From NCBI RefSeq assembly GCF_035645195.1, contig NZ_DASQNA010000025.1, positions 248,001 through 312,000 on the forward strand: 64,000 nt of DNA, written 5' to 3'. A program made the position numbers and the translations under genes. Of this stretch, positions 27,331 to 36,379 are shown piece by piece; the stretch's first letter is position 1; the number at the start of each line of letters is the position of its first letter. The notes under the pieces were generated by a model. The model worked only from the letters and a program-made list of their open reading frames with translations, did no database searches and was not told where the DNA came from. The stretch comes from Paenibacillus sp. (GTDB lineage Bacteria; Bacillota; Bacilli; Paenibacillales; YIM-B00363).

Positions 27331-30300
27331 TTACGGCTTGCTTACGTTGACCTCGATCGTCGCTGTCGTCGTATGACCCGCCGCATCGGTGACGGCGTAC
27401 GTGATCGTGTACACTCTTCCCGCCCCGGTGCCGGAACGTTCGGCCCGCAGGCTGAACTCGGTATCGTACGCGCCGAATTCGGCGTCTTGAATATCGGCTT
27501 CGGTGCGGCCGTCGCCGAGTCCGTCATCCGGTTCGCTGCTCGTAATGGACACCAGCTCGACGCGGGCGACGCCGGAAATCGCGTCGTGCGCGTCCACGTC
27601 GACGCGGATGGGAACCATCTGATGATTCGGCGGTCCGATCTGCGGGCGGTCGACGGCGAGCGCCGCGACCGGAGCGCTCTTGTCGATCCGGATCGTCACC
27701 GACTTCGCTTCCTCCACGTTGCCCGCATGATCCTCGCTGCGGTACTCGACGGTCGCGACGCCTTCTTCCGAGAACGCGACCGGCGCCTCGTAAGGAATCC
27801 AATCCCCGCCGTTCACGCGGTATTCGGTTCGCTTGACGCCCCGTCCCTCGTCCGCCGCCGACAGCGCCAAGGTCGCGCTAGAGGCGTGCCAACCGCCGCT
27901 CTCCGGCCGGTCCGACGATAGCGAGGCGGTCGTCACCGGCGCGGCATCGTCCTCGGGATAAGCGAACACCTTCACCTCGTGCAGGCCGCGGTACCAGGTG
28001 ACCGGCCGATCCGCATTGTTCGTATGACCGTATTCGCCGAGCACGGTCAGCTTCACGTAGCGGTACGTGCCGGACAGCTTGTGGCTGTTGAACGACGTCG
28101 TCCGGTTGCCGCTTTGGTCGATCAAGAGGTCGTAATGGACGTCGTCGTTGCTCGCCTCGAGTTTGTACGTGTAATATACCTCCGACCCGTTCCACTCCCG
28201 CCAGCTGATATCGATCCGGCTCAGTTCGGTTTCGCGCTCCAGATCGACCCGCCAGGTGACCGGGAACGACGTCGTGTTCCAATCGTAGTAGTTGTATTCG
28301 TCCCCGTCGTTGGCGAGGGAAGCGCCCGCCTGCGTGCTGGCCGCGACCGGTTTGCCTTGCGACACGAGCACATCCACGGCGGTTTCGTACGTTCCGGCAG
28401 CGACGTCGAGGTCCCACTCGGCCGCGTATTCCATGCTTGCCGTTCCGCCGCCCAAGTGCAGCGGCAGCCAAATATACTGCGAGGTTCGCAGCGCCGTCGG
28501 ATTCCATCGATCCCCGACATAAATGTAAGCGTCCGCCTCGCTGCCCTGCACTTTGAAGATGAAAGCAGGCTGCGTGTAGTACGTGGACGGGTTGCCGAGC
28601 AGCTTCAATTCGGACCACCCGAACGGGTCGGTCAAATCGGCCGTCGTCGCGTACTTCCCTTGGTTCGGGTACCAGCCGGAGGCGCCGGACGTGACGAGAT
28701 AATACAATCCGTCTTTCTTCGCGATGGCCGGCGCCTCCCGATGCTGGCCGACGAATGCCGTGTACAAGTATTCGTCGACGTACAAGTAATCGTCGGTGAG
28801 CCGGTACACGTTCATGTCGTAGTTGTTGTTCGTCGAGCCGAACAAATACGCCGTGCCGTCGTCATCTTGGAACACGGTGAAATCGCGGGAAGCCATGCCG
28901 TTCGGACGGAAACGGTACAGATACTGATAATCGCCGTCGACCGTATCCGATACGGCGACTACGACGTTCGCCTGGTTGTAGTTGCCGGCTTCCTCCCAAT
29001 GCCCCCAGAGCACGTACTTGCCGATCTTCTCGTTGTAAAGCACCTTCGGACGTTCGATTTTCGCATGGGCGAGCTCCGGATGGGATTTCGTCGTAATGAC
29101 GTCGTTGCGGTATTCCCATGTCTTCAAGTCTTGGGAAGCATAGACCGACACGCCGTTTAAGACGGCCGAATTATGCCCTTTGTTTTCGCCGAACCAATAG
29201 TACGTGCCGCCCACCTTCATGATGTGCCCGCCGTGCGCTTGGATCATGGCGCCGTCGGTGTCGTACCAAAACTCCCCGTTGCGGATCGCGTCGCCGTAGG
29301 CGCTGCCGTCGATCACCTGCACCGCGGCCTCTACCCGCGTGCTCGTTCCGGCGAGCGTTCCCGCGGCCGTGAACGTGCCGACCTCCGCGTATGCGGCCGG
29401 ATCGACCGCGTCCCACGCAACGTCCATGTTCGTATACAAATTATTGGTGTAATCGACTTTCACGAACGCCGGCAGCCTTGGAGGAACGCCGGTCTTCGTC
29501 GACCATTGGACGACGTTCAGCGTTCGCGGCGTCGACAAGGCGTGGACCAGCCGGCTCCATTCCGCTTCATCGATCCTCGAGAAGCCCCCGTGCAGCGCTC
29601 CCGCCGGCAGCGCGAACGATTCGGCGTCTCTAGCCCACGGGCCGGATTCGCTCGCTGAGGAATACAGCGTCCATGTTCCGTTCGCGTACTCGTATTTGTA
29701 CCATTTCTCCTCGGAATTCAGCTTGAATACGCTGCCGCCTTCGCGCGGAACGACGACCGCCGGGTCGCTGCCGAGCTCCGTCCACGTCCTCCCGTTCCGG
29801 CTGACCGCGTAATGGAGCGTATCGGTTCCGTTCACCTTTTTGTAGTAAGCAAATAAATACGCCGTATAGTCGTCCTGCTCCAAAATTGTGATCGGAAACT
29901 CGCGCGTGCCCGATACATCCCCTCGCGCAACCGTCGCGGTCAGCGTAACGTTCAAATCGCCCGCGCCGATCGGGGGCCGGCTCACCATGCCGTCCGGCCG
30001 GAGATGCAGCTCGTCGGCAGATGCCCACGTTATGCGCGTGCGGTTCGCCCCGGCGGAAGGCAGGCTCAGCTTCGCCGTCACAGCGTTCGCGTTCGGAATC
30101 GACAGCGCCGCCAAATCCGCCGCGACCGCATCCTCGTCGGCGAGCTCCGCCAGCACCGTCAAGCGGAACGTCTTCGCGTCCTCCGCGTTCCCTTGCCGGA
30201 GGGTCGCCGTCAGCGTCACTTCGGCGTCGGGTTCCCCTACCGCCGGACGCGTAACGAGCCCGGTCGTGCTCACGACGTCCGGACGATCGGACGACCAGAC

Positions 30301-32325
30301 GATCGACGAACCGTTCGCTCCTCTCGTCGGGAGCGCGATGTCGTTCATGACCGCGCTCGTGTCGCCGAGCGTTAACGCCTCTTTGTCCGCCGCCACGTTG
30401 GCGGCGTTCTCCGGCTCCGTAAACATAGCCACCTCCGCCGGCCCCAGCGCCCTGTTAAAGACGTAGAAGTCGTCGATTTGTCCGTCCAAATACGGGTCGG
30501 GCCAGAGCGATCTTCCGATATAGTTTTGCGTCGTATTGCCAAGGTCTCTCGGCCGGATGCTCACCTGTTCGTTGCGGGCGGCCTCTTCCCCGTTGACGTA
30601 GAGGATCGCCGTGCTGCCGGACAGCGTCACGGCGTAATGCATCCAGCCGCCCGCCTTTTCCATCGCCGGGAGGACGGACACGATTTGCTCGCTGCCATTG
30701 TTCTTGAACACGTAGCGAGTTTCGCCTTGACTGCTTTTCGGCGACAGGAAAATATAACTATTCGTATCGTTGCCGATATCGAAAATGCGCGCCCACGTTT
30801 TCAGCGTATCCTGCTTCACCCACGCGGCGATCGTAAAATCGTCCAGCCCGTTCAACAAGCCTCTCGGCAGCACGATATGATCGTTCGTACCGTCCAAGTT
30901 GACGGCGCCGCCCGTGCGGCCCGCGGTCCAGGCCGCCCCGTTCGCGAGCGCGGCCTTCGTCTGGTTGGAGCTCGCCGCGGTCGGAGAAGCGGTCGTTCCG
31001 GAGCCTTCGTCGAACTTGTATGCCGCGACGATGCCCGGAAGCTCATCCGGCGAATCCGGCAGGACGAGCGTCGTCGTTTCGTCCACGGCCTCGGACAGCG
31101 CGGATTCGTCGTCGCCGAAAACAGAGCTCACCTTGTAGAAGTACCTGACCCCGGAAGCGAGCCCCGCGTCGGTCGCGACGTTGTCCGAACCGGTGTACAC
31201 GACGGCATAAGCGCCGTTCAAGCTGGTCGATCGGTACAGCTTATACGCGTCCGCCCCGGACGCCGCATCCCACTCAAGGGACAGCGAGTTCGACGACTTG
31301 CTCGTCACGGCCAGCCCGGTCGGCGCGGCCGGTCTCGCCGCCGTGACGACCTCGACCGAAGCCGACGGGATAGATTCGTATTTGTGCCGCTCGGCGGTCA
31401 CCCGGTAGTAGTACGCCGTTGTCGACGACAAGCCCGTATCCTTGAACAAAGCCAGCGTCCCGGCATACACCTGCGCGTAGTTCGCGTCCGGCGACGTAGA
31501 GCGGTACAAGCGGTACATCGCATCCGAATCCGCCGAAGCCGCGGCCGGATCCTCCCACGTCAACGTCGCGGTCGTCGCCGTCACCGCCGCCGCTTGCAAG
31601 CCGCTCGGCGCCGCAGGCTTCGCCGCGGGAATACGGCGAATGTCCACATCGTCCAACGCCGATTTCGCCCAGCGCGAGCGGAACCCCGCCGTGCCCGTCG
31701 GGAAGGAAGCATCCGTCGCCTCGATGACCAATTTGCCGTCTATGTAAGCTTTCAGCGAGCTGCCTTCCGCCGTCACCCGCAAGGCGTACCACTGCCCCGT
31801 CGTCACCGGCAGGCTGTACTGTCCGAGCGTACCGCCCGTCCCTTTGTTCAGCTTCACGGTATTGCCGTCGAATTGGAAATTGTAGTACCGCGTCGTCCCG
31901 GGGGTGTAACGGACCAGAATGCCCGGATACGCGCCGCTTTCGAGTTTCCGGATTTTCGCTTCGTACACGTAGTCCGCCCCGATGTCGGCATTCACGGAGG
32001 CGAAAGCTTCGTCGCCCCCGTTGACGTATAACATTTTGTTGCCGGGCGAGGATGCGTCGTCCACGACGGACAGCAAGCCCGGTCGATTGATCGTCCAACC
32101 GTTCAAGTCTCCATCCTGGAAATCGTCTTGAAACAGCGGCGGCGAGGAGAATTCCCCCGTCTCCTCCGAAGGCGCGGGACCGCCGTAAACATCTTCGGTC
32201 ACGACAGCTGCCTCGAACGCGGGCAGCTCCGACGCCGATGCGCGAAGTCCAGCGTACGGCAGCGCGCCGGATGCGGCGAGCACGACGGATAAGACGGCTT
32301 TGGCCAACACCGATTTGGCGATCAT
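27331..32325 (-). CDS. Secreted multidomain GH43 enzyme (exo-beta-1,3-galactanase-like)
   Basis: A 1664-aa secreted protein and the largest in the window. After a signal peptide (about 1-31) come a LamG-like domain (about 62-235), two fibronectin-III domains (about 240-425), a second LamG domain (about 440-640) and two bacterial Ig-like repeats (about 650-830). The GH43 propeller spans about 1005-1315. It begins with WYDTDGAMIQAHGG and VGGTYYWFGENKG, the style of subfamily 24 exo-beta-1,3-galactanases, and HREAPAIAKKDG near 1197 carries the likely acid Glu. A discoidin-like domain (about 1315-1465) and Ig/HYR-like ends follow. A cre-like site lies 33 bp upstream. It probably trims the galactan backbone for the GH30 partner. 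Confidence 0.85.
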   Translation of the reverse strand: MIAKSVLAKAVLSVVLAASGALPYAGLRASASELPAFEAAVVTEDVYGGPAPSEETGEFSSPPLFQDDFQDGDLNGWTINRPGLLSVVDDASSPGNKMLYVNGGDEAFASVNADIGADYVYEAKIRKLESGAYPGILVRYTPGTTRYYNFQFDGNTVKLNKGTGGTLGQYSLPVTTGQWYALRVTAEGSSLKAYIDGKLVIEATDASFPTGTAGFRSRWAKSALDDVDIRRIPAAKPAAPSGLQAAAVTATTATLTWEDPAAASADSDAMYRLYRSTSPDANYAQVYAGTLALFKDTGLSSTTAYYYRVTAERHKYESIPSASVEVVTAARPAAPTGLAVTSKSSNSLSLEWDAASGADAYKLYRSTSLNGAYAVVYTGSDNVATDAGLASGVRYFYKVSSVFGDDESALSEAVDETTTLVLPDSPDELPGIVAAYKFDEGSGTTASPTAASSNQTKAALANGAAWTAGRTGGAVNLDGTNDHIVLPRGLLNGLDDFTIAAWVKQDTLKTWARIFDIGNDTNSYIFLSPKSSQGETRYVFKNNGSEQIVSVLPAMEKAGGWMHYAVTLSGSTAILYVNGEEAARNEQVSIRPRDLGNTTQNYIGRSLWPDPYLDGQIDDFYVFNRALGPAEVAMFTEPENAANVAADKEALTLGDTSAVMNDIALPTRGANGSSIVWSSDRPDVVSTTGLVTRPAVGEPDAEVTLTATLRQGNAEDAKTFRLTVLAELADEDAVAADLAALSIPNANAVTAKLSLPSAGANRTRITWASADELHLRPDGMVSRPPIGAGDLNVTLTATVARGDVSGTREFPITILEQDDYTAYLFAYYKKVNGTDTLHYAVSRNGRTWTELGSDPAVVVPREGGSVFKLNSEEKWYKYEYANGTWTLYSSASESGPWARDAESFALPAGALHGGFSRIDEAEWSRLVHALSTPRTLNVVQWSTKTGVPPRLPAFVKVDYTNNLYTNMDVAWDAVDPAAYAEVGTFTAAGTLAGTSTRVEAAVQVIDGSAYGDAIRNGEFWYDTDGAMIQAHGGHIMKVGGTYYWFGENKGHNSAVLNGVSVYASQDLKTWEYRNDVITTKSHPELAHAKIERPKVLYNEKIGKYVLWGHWEEAGNYNQANVVVAVSDTVDGDYQYLYRFRPNGMASRDFTVFQDDDGTAYLFGSTNNNYDMNVYRLTDDYLYVDEYLYTAFVGQHREAPAIAKKDGLYYLVTSGASGWYPNQGKYATTADLTDPFGWSELKLLGNPSTYYTQPAFIFKVQGSEADAYIYVGDRWNPTALRTSQYIWLPLHLGGGTASMEYAAEWDLDVAAGTYETAVDVLVSQGKPVAASTQAGASLANDGDEYNYYDWNTTSFPVTWRVDLERETELSRIDISWREWNGSEVYYTYKLEASNDDVHYDLLIDQSGNRTTSFNSHKLSGTYRYVKLTVLGEYGHTNNADRPVTWYRGLHEVKVFAYPEDDAAPVTTASLSSDRPESGGWHASSATLALSAADEGRGVKRTEYRVNGGDWIPYEAPVAFSEEGVATVEYRSEDHAGNVEEAKSVTIRIDKSAPVAALAVDRPQIGPPNHQMVPIRVDVDAHDAISGVARVELVSITSSEPDDGLGDGRTEADIQDAEFGAYDTEFSLRAERSGTGAGRVYTITYAVTDAAGHTTTATIEVNVSKP

Positions 32326-32357
32326 GTTCGCAATTGCCCTCCTAGCGAATTTATATT

Positions 32358-32371
32358 TGACAACGCTTACA
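32358..32371 (-). promoter_or_regulatory. cre-like catabolite repression site before the large GH43 gene
   Basis: TGACAACGCTTACA matches the CcpA consensus TGWAANCGNTNWCA at 13 of 14 positions. It lies 33-46 bp upstream of the start codon, a usual place for glucose repression of secreted hydrolases. Confidence 0.55.
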
Positions 32372-32421
32372 ATACACTCAATTTCAGCAGCCTCGCCAAC
32401 GGTCGGTTCTCGACGCTGCGC

Positions 32422-33417
32422 TCAGCCGTGCAAATCCTCTCTCGCGCGCACGACTCGAAACCGATCCGGAAGCTCCTCCATCTCGTAAATCTTCGCCCGC
32501 GAATCCGGCATGCGGAAGGGCTGATGAACAATGAGCAGCCGCGTCCCTTCGAACGTGCGGAACAGCATTCCGTGTCCGCTGTCCTCGTAGACAAGCGGCT
32601 CCAGCTGCTCCCATGGCCCCTTGAGCGTACCGGAAGCCGAGCGGGCGATCGTCTGTACGTACCCTTGCTCGTTATAGCTCGACCACAGCATGACCAAATG
32701 TCCGCCCTTCGTCCGATACAACTGACAGCCGTCGGACACGTACACGGACGGTTCCGCGCTCGGTTTGCGCTCGGCGTTGATCCAAGGCGCGTCCGACGCT
32801 TTGAACAGATGGATCGGATCCCCGTCGGCTTCCGACAAATCTTCTTTCAACGGGATCGCCTCGAACGTGCCGTCCGCGATTTGAATCCATTCGTGGCAGT
32901 ACACCATCCAAGGGCGACCGGCGTCGTCGACAAACAAGGTGCCGTCGAGCGTCATGAACGATGGCGGGGGGACGGGGGCGTCTTTCTTCAACAGAACGAA
33001 AGGCCCCGCCGGCGAGTCGGCCACGGCGATGCTCGTTCCCCGCAAATGGTTCTTGCGCCATACCTCCGGAACGTCCGCGATCACCGCGTCCTCGTTATGG
33101 AGCGTGACGAACAAATAATATTTTCCCTTGTATTCGTGAACTTCCGGCGCCCACGTCCCGTGCTGGGGATGCGCCCACGCGCCGTCCGGAACGGTAAACA
33201 CGACGTACGGCCCTTCCCATTCCGTTAACGTTGTGCTCTTGTACATGAGGACGCCGCAGCGCGGCAGATCGGTAAAGCGCGGGGTCCCGCTTGTATATAG
33301 GTAGTAAGTTTGATCGGCCGCATGGGACAGGACGAATGGATCATGGACGGGAATGTCGGCCAAACGGTGACCTTGGCGCGGATGGGATGTATCGGAAGCA
33401 GCGTTGTACACGGGCAT
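32422..33417 (-). CDS. GH43 family glycoside hydrolase (331 aa)
   Basis: A single-domain five-bladed propeller enzyme without a signal peptide. The expected base is Asp26 in VHDPFVL, and the pKa-modulating Asp is Asp158 in MTLDGTLFVDDAG. At the usual general-acid site the sequence reads YVSDGCQLYRTKGGH, with Asp229 where most GH43 enzymes have Glu; nearby Glu222 is an alternative. It likely cleaves arabinosyl or xylosyl ends from imported oligosaccharides. It has its own pair of LacI-type operators at 33454-33481, so it belongs to the regulon of the LacI gene just upstream. Confidence 0.88.
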   Translation of the reverse strand: MPVYNAASDTSHPRQGHRLADIPVHDPFVLSHAADQTYYLYTSGTPRFTDLPRCGVLMYKSTTLTEWEGPYVVFTVPDGAWAHPQHGTWAPEVHEYKGKYYLFVTLHNEDAVIADVPEVWRKNHLRGTSIAVADSPAGPFVLLKKDAPVPPPSFMTLDGTLFVDDAGRPWMVYCHEWIQIADGTFEAIPLKEDLSEADGDPIHLFKASDAPWINAERKPSAEPSVYVSDGCQLYRTKGGHLVMLWSSYNEQGYVQTIARSASGTLKGPWEQLEPLVYEDSGHGMLFRTFEGTRLLIVHQPFRMPDSRAKIYEMEELPDRFRVVRAREDLHG

Positions 33418-33453
33418 GCGCTTCTCACCTCATTGCGGAAATATGGTTTTTCC

Positions 33454-33481
33454 TGTAACGGGTTTCATGAAATGGGTTACA
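33454..33481. promoter_or_regulatory. Abutting pair of LacI-type operators before the GH43 gene
   Basis: TGTAACGGGTTTCA (33454-33467) is followed without a gap by TGAAATGGGTTACA (33468-33481). Each half is a near-palindrome, and the pair together is symmetric (outer TGTAAC, centre TTTCATGAAA). The same paired layout stands before the GH35 gene at 41125-41152. It lies 37 bp upstream of the start codon. Confidence 0.7.
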
Positions 33482-33516
33482 TATTTCTGCACCGCAGATA
33501 AGCCCCGTTAAGGAAC

Positions 33517-34548
33517 CTACCTCGCGCGATAGGGGCCGGTGCTTTGCCGGACGACCAGCTCCGGGCGCAGCATCGTTACTTTCTTCGTCTTCTCCCCGTT
33601 GATTAGCTGATGGAGGAGCGTGACGGATTGCTTGCCGAGCTCGTACGTCCGCTGCGCGACCGTCGTTAATTCCGGAATCACGGTCGTGGACAGCGGCGTA
33701 TCGTCATATCCTACGATCGAGATGTCCTCGGGGATGCGCAGCCCGCGCTCGATCGCGGTTTTGACGGCGCCGACGGCGGTGAAGTCGTTCACGCACATGA
33801 CCGCGCTCGGCCGCTTCGAACCGCGCAGCAGCTCTGCCATCAGTTCCTTGCCGTTTTCCACGGAAAAGTCTTTGTTCAGCACCCATTCCGGCCGGATCGG
33901 AAGGCCGTTCTCCGACAATTTTTTCTTAAAAGCTTTCACCTTCTGCATCGTCGGGATCATATCGGCGACGCCGCCGATGAACGCGATGTCCCGGTGTCCC
34001 AAATCGATCAAATGCTGCATGGCCAGCTCCGCCCCGAGCGTTTCGTCCGACATGACCCGATGGACGCCGCTTTTCGGCAGCGCGCCGTTCACGAGAATGA
34101 CGGGAATTTGCTCCGCCAGCTCCGCGACTTCGCTCGCCAGCTCCGGGCTGCAGCGGGATGCATTAATTCGTCCTCCGAGGAAAATGATGCCGTCAACTCG
34201 TTTCTCCTTCAAGGCGGACAAATACTCGGACTCCCTGCGGTAGTCGCCCCCCGAATTGCATAGGAAGAACGTATACCCCTTCGCCCGAGCTTCGTCCTCG
34301 GCGCCTTTGAACACTTCCGGGAAGAACGGGTTCGTAATATCCGGCAAAATCATCCCGATCATCCCGGTCGCCTTGCTGATCAAGCTCCTCGCCAGCGCGT
34401 TCGGTTGGAACTGGTATTTTTGAATGACGGCGTTGACCTTCTCCCGCGTGCTCGCCTTCACCGGCGCGGTATCGTTGAGCACCCGCGAAACCGTCGCGAC
34501 GGACACATTGGCTTCTTTCGCAATGTCGTATACCGTGATCGTTTTCAT
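33517..34548 (-). CDS. LacI-family repressor of the arabinogalactan-type locus
   Basis: A 343-aa regulator. Residues 1-50 are the LacI helix-turn-helix with hinge (VYDIAKEANVSVATVSRVL), followed by a periplasmic-binding-like sugar domain (IGMILPDITNPFFPEVFKGA through FTAVGAVKTAIERGLRIPED). ATG at 34548 has AAAGGAT upstream. It lies between the binding-protein gene and the small GH43 gene, both on the same strand. The TGAAACGGGTTTCA-type operators at 33454, 41125 and 41236 are its best candidate targets. The inducer is unknown. Confidence 0.93.
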   Translation of the reverse strand: MKTITVYDIAKEANVSVATVSRVLNDTAPVKASTREKVNAVIQKYQFQPNALARSLISKATGMIGMILPDITNPFFPEVFKGAEDEARAKGYTFFLCNSGGDYRRESEYLSALKEKRVDGIIFLGGRINASRCSPELASEVAELAEQIPVILVNGALPKSGVHRVMSDETLGAELAMQHLIDLGHRDIAFIGGVADMIPTMQKVKAFKKKLSENGLPIRPEWVLNKDFSVENGKELMAELLRGSKRPSAVMCVNDFTAVGAVKTAIERGLRIPEDISIVGYDDTPLSTTVIPELTTVAQRTYELGKQSVTLLHQLINGEKTKKVTMLRPELVVRQSTGPYRAR

Positions 34549-34688
34549 GGGATGATCCTTTCAGCATTGGTATCTTCGTTAAAGATAACAATAAATGCTG
34601 AAGAAATAAATGTAAATGCGGGGAAGGGAGGCAAACCCGCCGCCGGCCGGACTTAGGTTTGCCTCCGCTTGCAAAAGCGCGATCCCGA

Positions 34689-36290
34689 TTATTTCTCCAT
34701 GAACGCTTTATATTCGTCCATTTGTCGCTGCAGCTCCGCCAGCACCTTGTCGTAGCCCGCCGTCTTCAGCTTCTGGCGGAATTCCTCCACCGCTTTGACG
34801 GGATCGCCCGCTTTGCCGTACGAAATCGCGGCGCCCATCTCGCCCGTTACTTGCGAAATCGCGGTAATTTCGGCTTCGACCGCGGACTTGTCGAAGACGA
34901 ATTGACCGTACGGGAACGGTTTCTTGTACTGATCGTATTCCGCGTACAGCGTTTCGTCGATCTGATCCCACGTCGTTACGCTCGGAATTTCGAACTTGTC
35001 GACGCGGCCGCCCCAGAAGTTGGAGTAGAAGCCGTCTCTCGCTTCGTCGTAGCCTTCCGGACGCACCCGCTTGCCGTCTTTGATCTCGTACTGAACGCCT
35101 TCGATGCCGTAGTTGATCAAACGGTAAATTTCTTCGTCGTTGCGGATCAATTCGTACGCCATCAACGCCCGCTCCGGATTTTTGCTGTGCGCGCCGACCG
35201 ACGTGCCCCCGTGCGTAATCGTCAACTCCAACAGGTTTTGTCTCGTCCGGGAGAACGGGAACATCTGCAGCTCGGAGCCCGGCTGTTGATTATCCATCTC
35301 CACGCGCAAACCGGAGAACGTTTGGGTATGGTGCTGGTCGAGACCCGACAATCCCGCTTTCAGCGACGCGCGGTTGTCGTTTTTGTTGTTCAGGACGTCC
35401 TCGCGCCAGAACCCTTTGTCGCCCCATTCCTTCATCGTCTTCGCGAAGTCCACGAACGTTTCGTCGAAGACCGGGCTCACGACCGTATACCGTTCATCGT
35501 ACGATTTCGTGAAAAACACCGGCATATAGCCCGTCGAAATCGGCAGTCCGAGCGCGTCGGTATACGACGTCACCCAACCGTCCCACACGCCGGCCGCTCC
35601 CGTCGCGTCCCACGGAATGACGTCCGGCTTGTTGTCCTTGATCCACTGGAGGTACCGCCCGATGCCTTCGAAATCTTTGATCGGCTCCGTAATGCCCGCT
35701 TCCTTCGCCCAGTCGCCGCGATAGAAGAACCCGTGGTTGACCCACTGCGTAAAGCTGTTCTCCGGAATGAGCACGATCTTCCCGTTATATTTGCTCTCGG
35801 CCCAATGGTTCTCCGGAATTTCCGACCACGTCTGAGGCGCGTACTTCGGCAGCAAATCGTCCAGCGGCAGGAATGCGCCGCGCTGGGCGTTGCCCCATGT
35901 GTCGAGCCAGTCCGTGCCGATCGTGATCAAATCGATCGGTTCCCCGGACGCGAGCAGCAGGTTGTACTTCGTCTGCCAATCCGCCCACTCGACCCATTTC
36001 CATTCGAGCTCGGCGTTAATTTTCTCCTTCATCTTCGCGTTGACCTGCGCCATCACTTTCTCGAACTGCCCGTTCGTCGGCTTGTTGCCGAGCACGACGT
36101 AACTGATTTTGACGAATTTGGACGTATCGATGCCGCCTTCGTTGCCGCCGTTCTCGTTCGTCGACGTCCCGGTGCCGCCGTCGCTGCCTTTCGGCGCTTC
36201 GGCTCCGCTGCCTCCGCCGGTGCAAGCCGCCAGAACGACCGTGAGGACGATCGCCAGCAGCATCGCGAACCATTTTCTTGCTTTCACCAT
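34689..36290 (-). CDS. Sugar ABC transporter substrate-binding lipoprotein (Lpl type)
   Basis: A 533-aa binding protein. ATG at 36290 is supported by GGGGAGG 8 bases upstream. The lipoprotein signal ends in LAACTGG with Cys23 as anchor, followed by a Gly/Ser/Asn linker. The mature part resembles the LplA/YtcQ group, including the DUF3502-like C-terminus (TAGYDKVLAELQRQMDEY). It is the third transport gene after two permeases, again without an ATPase. By locus it should bind arabinogalactan-derived oligosaccharides, but its ligand is not shown by sequence. Confidence 0.93.
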   Translation of the reverse strand: MVKARKWFAMLLAIVLTVVLAACTGGGSGAEAPKGSDGGTGTSTNENGGNEGGIDTSKFVKISYVVLGNKPTNGQFEKVMAQVNAKMKEKINAELEWKWVEWADWQTKYNLLLASGEPIDLITIGTDWLDTWGNAQRGAFLPLDDLLPKYAPQTWSEIPENHWAESKYNGKIVLIPENSFTQWVNHGFFYRGDWAKEAGITEPIKDFEGIGRYLQWIKDNKPDVIPWDATGAAGVWDGWVTSYTDALGLPISTGYMPVFFTKSYDERYTVVSPVFDETFVDFAKTMKEWGDKGFWREDVLNNKNDNRASLKAGLSGLDQHHTQTFSGLRVEMDNQQPGSELQMFPFSRTRQNLLELTITHGGTSVGAHSKNPERALMAYELIRNDEEIYRLINYGIEGVQYEIKDGKRVRPEGYDEARDGFYSNFWGGRVDKFEIPSVTTWDQIDETLYAEYDQYKKPFPYGQFVFDKSAVEAEITAISQVTGEMGAAISYGKAGDPVKAVEEFRQKLKTAGYDKVLAELQRQMDEYKAFMEK

Positions 36291-36379
36291 GTGTTTTTCC
36301 TCCCCGATTTTCAATGAATTGGATGCTACCGCTATGTGAAGAGGTCCCCGTCTCGCGATGTCCGGACCTCGGTTCACCG

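Noticed and set aside
30478-32031. 517-codon plus-strand frame within the large GH43 gene
   Set aside because: Antisense to clear LamG and fibronectin domains; composition typical of a shadow frame.
34640-34670. Inverted repeat GGCAAACC...GGTTTGCC after the binding-protein gene as a terminator
   Set aside because: An 8-bp stem with a long loop and no T-run on the minus strand is too weak to call.
34659-36317. 552-codon plus-strand frame opposite the binding-protein gene
   Set aside because: Antisense to a complete lipoprotein with normal start and motifs.
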